A stretch of DNA of 64,000 nucleotides from an uncultured Paracoccaceae bacterium (GTDB lineage: Bacteria; Pseudomonadota; Alphaproteobacteria; Rhodobacterales; Rhodobacteraceae), in contig CAKZTM010000030.1 in assembly GCA_937920555.1 (NCBI GenBank), forward strand, positions 1 through 64,000. The letters are read 5' to 3'. The notes beneath the pieces are model-generated. The model saw only the letters and a list, made by a program, of their open reading frames with translations, was not told the origin of the DNA and did not search any database. Both the position numbers and the translations under genes were made by a program. Below, piece after piece: positions 62,267 to 64,000 of the stretch. Numbering within the stretch: position 1 is the stretch's first letter; every line of letters begins with the position of its first letter.

Positions 62267-63775
62267 ATGGTAGCACTTGCCTACACGGTGGCTTTTGAAG
62301 GTGTTGCCGCAAGATTGGTAGAAGTTCAGTGCGCTGTCGTGGCAGGGCTACCTGCATTCAACATTGTAGGGCTTCCCGATAAGGCAGTATCTGAGGCGCG
62401 CGAACGCGTGCGCGCGGCGATTACCGCGCTTGGTCTGGCGCTCCCTGCAAAACGGATCACCATCAACCTCAGTCCCGCAGATCTCCCAAAGGAGGGCTCC
62501 CATTTCGACCTGCCCATAGCGCTTGCATTGCTTGCAGCCATGAATGCCATTCCCGCTGATGAAGTGTCGCGACAAGTCGCACTAGGGGAACTTTCACTAT
62601 CGGGCGATCTGGTGACCGTTTTAGGCACGCTTCCTGCTGCGCTTGCAGCTGCCGAGGCCGATCTTGGGCTAATTTGTCCATCTGATTGTGGTCAGGAAGC
62701 GGCTTGGGTTGGAGCGTGTCAGGTGACAGCACCCGTTTCCCTATTGGCGATCATGAACCATTTGAATGGCAAGGCGGTATTGCCCAACGCGGAACCCGGC
62801 CGGATTGAAGCGACGGGCTGTCCGCGCGACATGTCAGATGTAAAAGGACAAGAACGGGCCAAACGGGCTTTGGAAATATCTGCAGCGGGACGACATCACT
62901 ACTTGATGATCGGTGCTCCGGGATCAGGTAAGTCGATGATGGCCCGTCGCCTGCCCGGCATTCTGCCACAACTCAGCGCCGAAGAAGCGTTAGAGACCTC
63001 AATGATCCACTCAGTGGCCGGGTTATTGGGAAAAGGCGGCATTTCTTATGCCCGACCGTTTATGAGCCCTCATCACACAGCCTCCATGCCCGCAATTGTT
63101 GGTGGTGGCCGAAACGCCAAACCCGGTGAAATTTCTCTGGCCCATCACGGCGTTCTGTTCATGGATGAATTTCCCGAGTTCCCTCGCGCCGTGCTCGAAA
63201 CCCTTCGTCAACCATTGGAGACAGGAGATGTGGTCGTCAGCCGCGCCAATGCTCATGTGCGCTACCCGTGCAAATTCCTTCTTGTGGCTGCAGCCAACCC
63301 GTGCCGCTGCGGGCATATGGCCGATCCTGAACGGGCCTGCGCCCGCGTGCCCATTTGTGGCGAAGATTACTTAGGCCGGATTTCAGGGCCACTTATGGAC
63401 CGATTTGACTTGCGCGTTGAAGTGCCGCCCGTCTCTCTGTCAGATTTGACCATCGATACACCCGCAGAAAGTTCGGCCACGATATCAATGCGAGTGGAAG
63501 CCGCACGAAAGGTTCAGCTTAACCGCTACAAGGGGCAAAACGGCATCCGTGTGAATGCCGACGTAGACGGGGAGGCATTGGATGAGGTTGCCACACCAGA
63601 CGCGGAAGGCATCGATCTGTTGCACAAGGTGGCCGAGAAATACCGGTTAAGTGCGCGCGGGTATCACCGCATCCTCAGGGTCGCCCGCACGATAGCCGAT
63701 CTGGATGGTTCAGCCGGGGTCAAACGCCCTCATGTCGCCGAAGCCGCCGGCTACCGCGTCACCTATGTGAATTAG
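62267..63775 (+). CDS. YifB/ComM family Mg chelatase-like AAA ATPase
   Basis: A 502-residue protein. The N-terminal Lon-protease-like domain (GLPDKAVSEARERVRAAI, ITINLSPADLPKEGSHFDLP) precedes the AAA+ ATPase with Walker A MIGAPGSGKSMMARRLPGIL, Walker B GVLFMDEFPEF and a Cys pattern PCRCGHMADPERACARVPIC. ComM is a branch-migration helicase that promotes integration during natural transformation. Whether this strain is competent is not shown here. It overlaps the convergent hydrolase gene by 17 bases. Confidence 0.92.
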   Translation: MVALAYTVAFEGVAARLVEVQCAVVAGLPAFNIVGLPDKAVSEARERVRAAITALGLALPAKRITINLSPADLPKEGSHFDLPIALALLAAMNAIPADEVSRQVALGELSLSGDLVTVLGTLPAALAAAEADLGLICPSDCGQEAAWVGACQVTAPVSLLAIMNHLNGKAVLPNAEPGRIEATGCPRDMSDVKGQERAKRALEISAAGRHHYLMIGAPGSGKSMMARRLPGILPQLSAEEALETSMIHSVAGLLGKGGISYARPFMSPHHTASMPAIVGGGRNAKPGEISLAHHGVLFMDEFPEFPRAVLETLRQPLETGDVVVSRANAHVRYPCKFLLVAAANPCRCGHMADPERACARVPICGEDYLGRISGPLMDRFDLRVEVPPVSLSDLTIDTPAESSATISMRVEAARKVQLNRYKGQNGIRVNADVDGEALDEVATPDAEGIDLLHKVAEKYRLSARGYHRILRVARTIADLDGSAGVKRPHVAEAAGYRVTYVN

Positions 63776-64000
63776 CCTCGAACTGACCGTTCAAAAACGC
63801 AGCGATCGCCTCAACTGCTTCCGTTGCCTCTGGCACCCTGTCGTGGAAGGTCTGCCACACATGATAGGTGTGGTCCCAAGTTTGCACGGTAACATCAACA
63901 TCGAACTCACGCAGCCGCTCTGCCATCCTGAGCGCATCATCAAACAGCACCTCTTTTTGGGAGACCTGAAGCAGCACCGGCGGCGCACCGTTAAAGCTGC
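63759..64000 (-). CDS. Alpha/beta hydrolase, C-terminal part (continues beyond window)
   Basis: Only the last 79 residues are visible: SFNGAPPVLLQVSQKEVLFD and DALRMAERLREFDVDVTVQT, WDHTYHVWQTFHDRVPEATE. The PPVLLQVSxxEVLFDDA segment with its catalytic Asp and the following His (H in DHTYHVW) is the hormone-sensitive-lipase-type hydrolase ending. The nucleophile and start lie outside the window. Confidence 0.8.
   Translation of the reverse strand, partial: SFNGAPPVLLQVSQKEVLFDDALRMAERLREFDVDVTVQTWDHTYHVWQTFHDRVPEATEAVEAIAAFLNGQFEANSHR

Overview
The window looks like a chromosomal segment of a Rhodobacterales (Roseobacter-group) alphaproteobacterium. Lineage-typical genes support this: a RegA/SenC/RegB redox-signalling locus, an RpoHII-type sigma factor, AddAB instead of RecBCD, DUF3726 and DUF2794 proteins, and an alphaproteobacterial gltD/gltB locus. 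Base composition is moderate, and genes are dense with many 4-bp overlaps. I found no tRNA, rRNA, CRISPR array, intact insertion sequence or prophage.

Layout. 1-1.1 kb: a truncated secreted-protein gene and a decayed IS3-family transposase. 1.2-7.4 kb: a pseudouridine synthase, an acetyltransferase, a DMT transporter, a LysR regulator, a lytic transglycosylase, hspQ and ggt. 7.4-8.1 kb: a gene-free stretch with three related repeats and a long hairpin, best explained as a family of minus-strand small RNAs with C-rich loops. 8.2-16.8 kb: NlpC/P60, leucyl aminopeptidase, carbonic anhydrase, asd, a frameshifted GNAT gene, a DUF3179 protein and small secreted or orphan proteins. 16.9-20.1 kb: a translationally coupled trio made of a metal-ligand-poor M19 dipeptidase homologue, a large unrecognised protein and a DUF3726 protein. 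20.2-27.5 kb: a minus-strand operon gltD, small lipoprotein, GFA protein, gltB, mtgA. 27.8-31.4 kb: uppP, a glycosyltransferase and two methyltransferases, one resembling CmoA. 31.6-36.0 kb: an acid-sugar catabolic cluster (GntR regulator, PGDH_C dehydrogenase, DUF1537 kinase, RuBisCO-like protein) around a divergent promoter. 36.1-42.2 kb: a Rieske oxygenase, an acyltransferase, a HAD hydrolase, a GST with a Cys-rich tail, and cobU with a CobC-like phosphatase. 42.3-48.2 kb: rpoHII, coaBC, dut, an Rrf2 regulator, moeB, and a divergent BKACE/SDR pair. 48.3-64 kb: an FkbM methyltransferase, regA/senC/regB, a PAS protein without kinase motifs, tsaE, addB, addA, trxA, a secreted protein, the YifB ATPase and the end of an alpha/beta hydrolase.

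Most genes are core metabolism, envelope and DNA repair. The more unusual content is the small-RNA-like hairpin family at 7.4-8.1 kb, the coupled trio at 16.9-20.1 kb, the RuBisCO-like cluster, and the kinase-motif-free PAS protein beside regB. All calls come from reading the sequence and recalling protein families. No database search was run.
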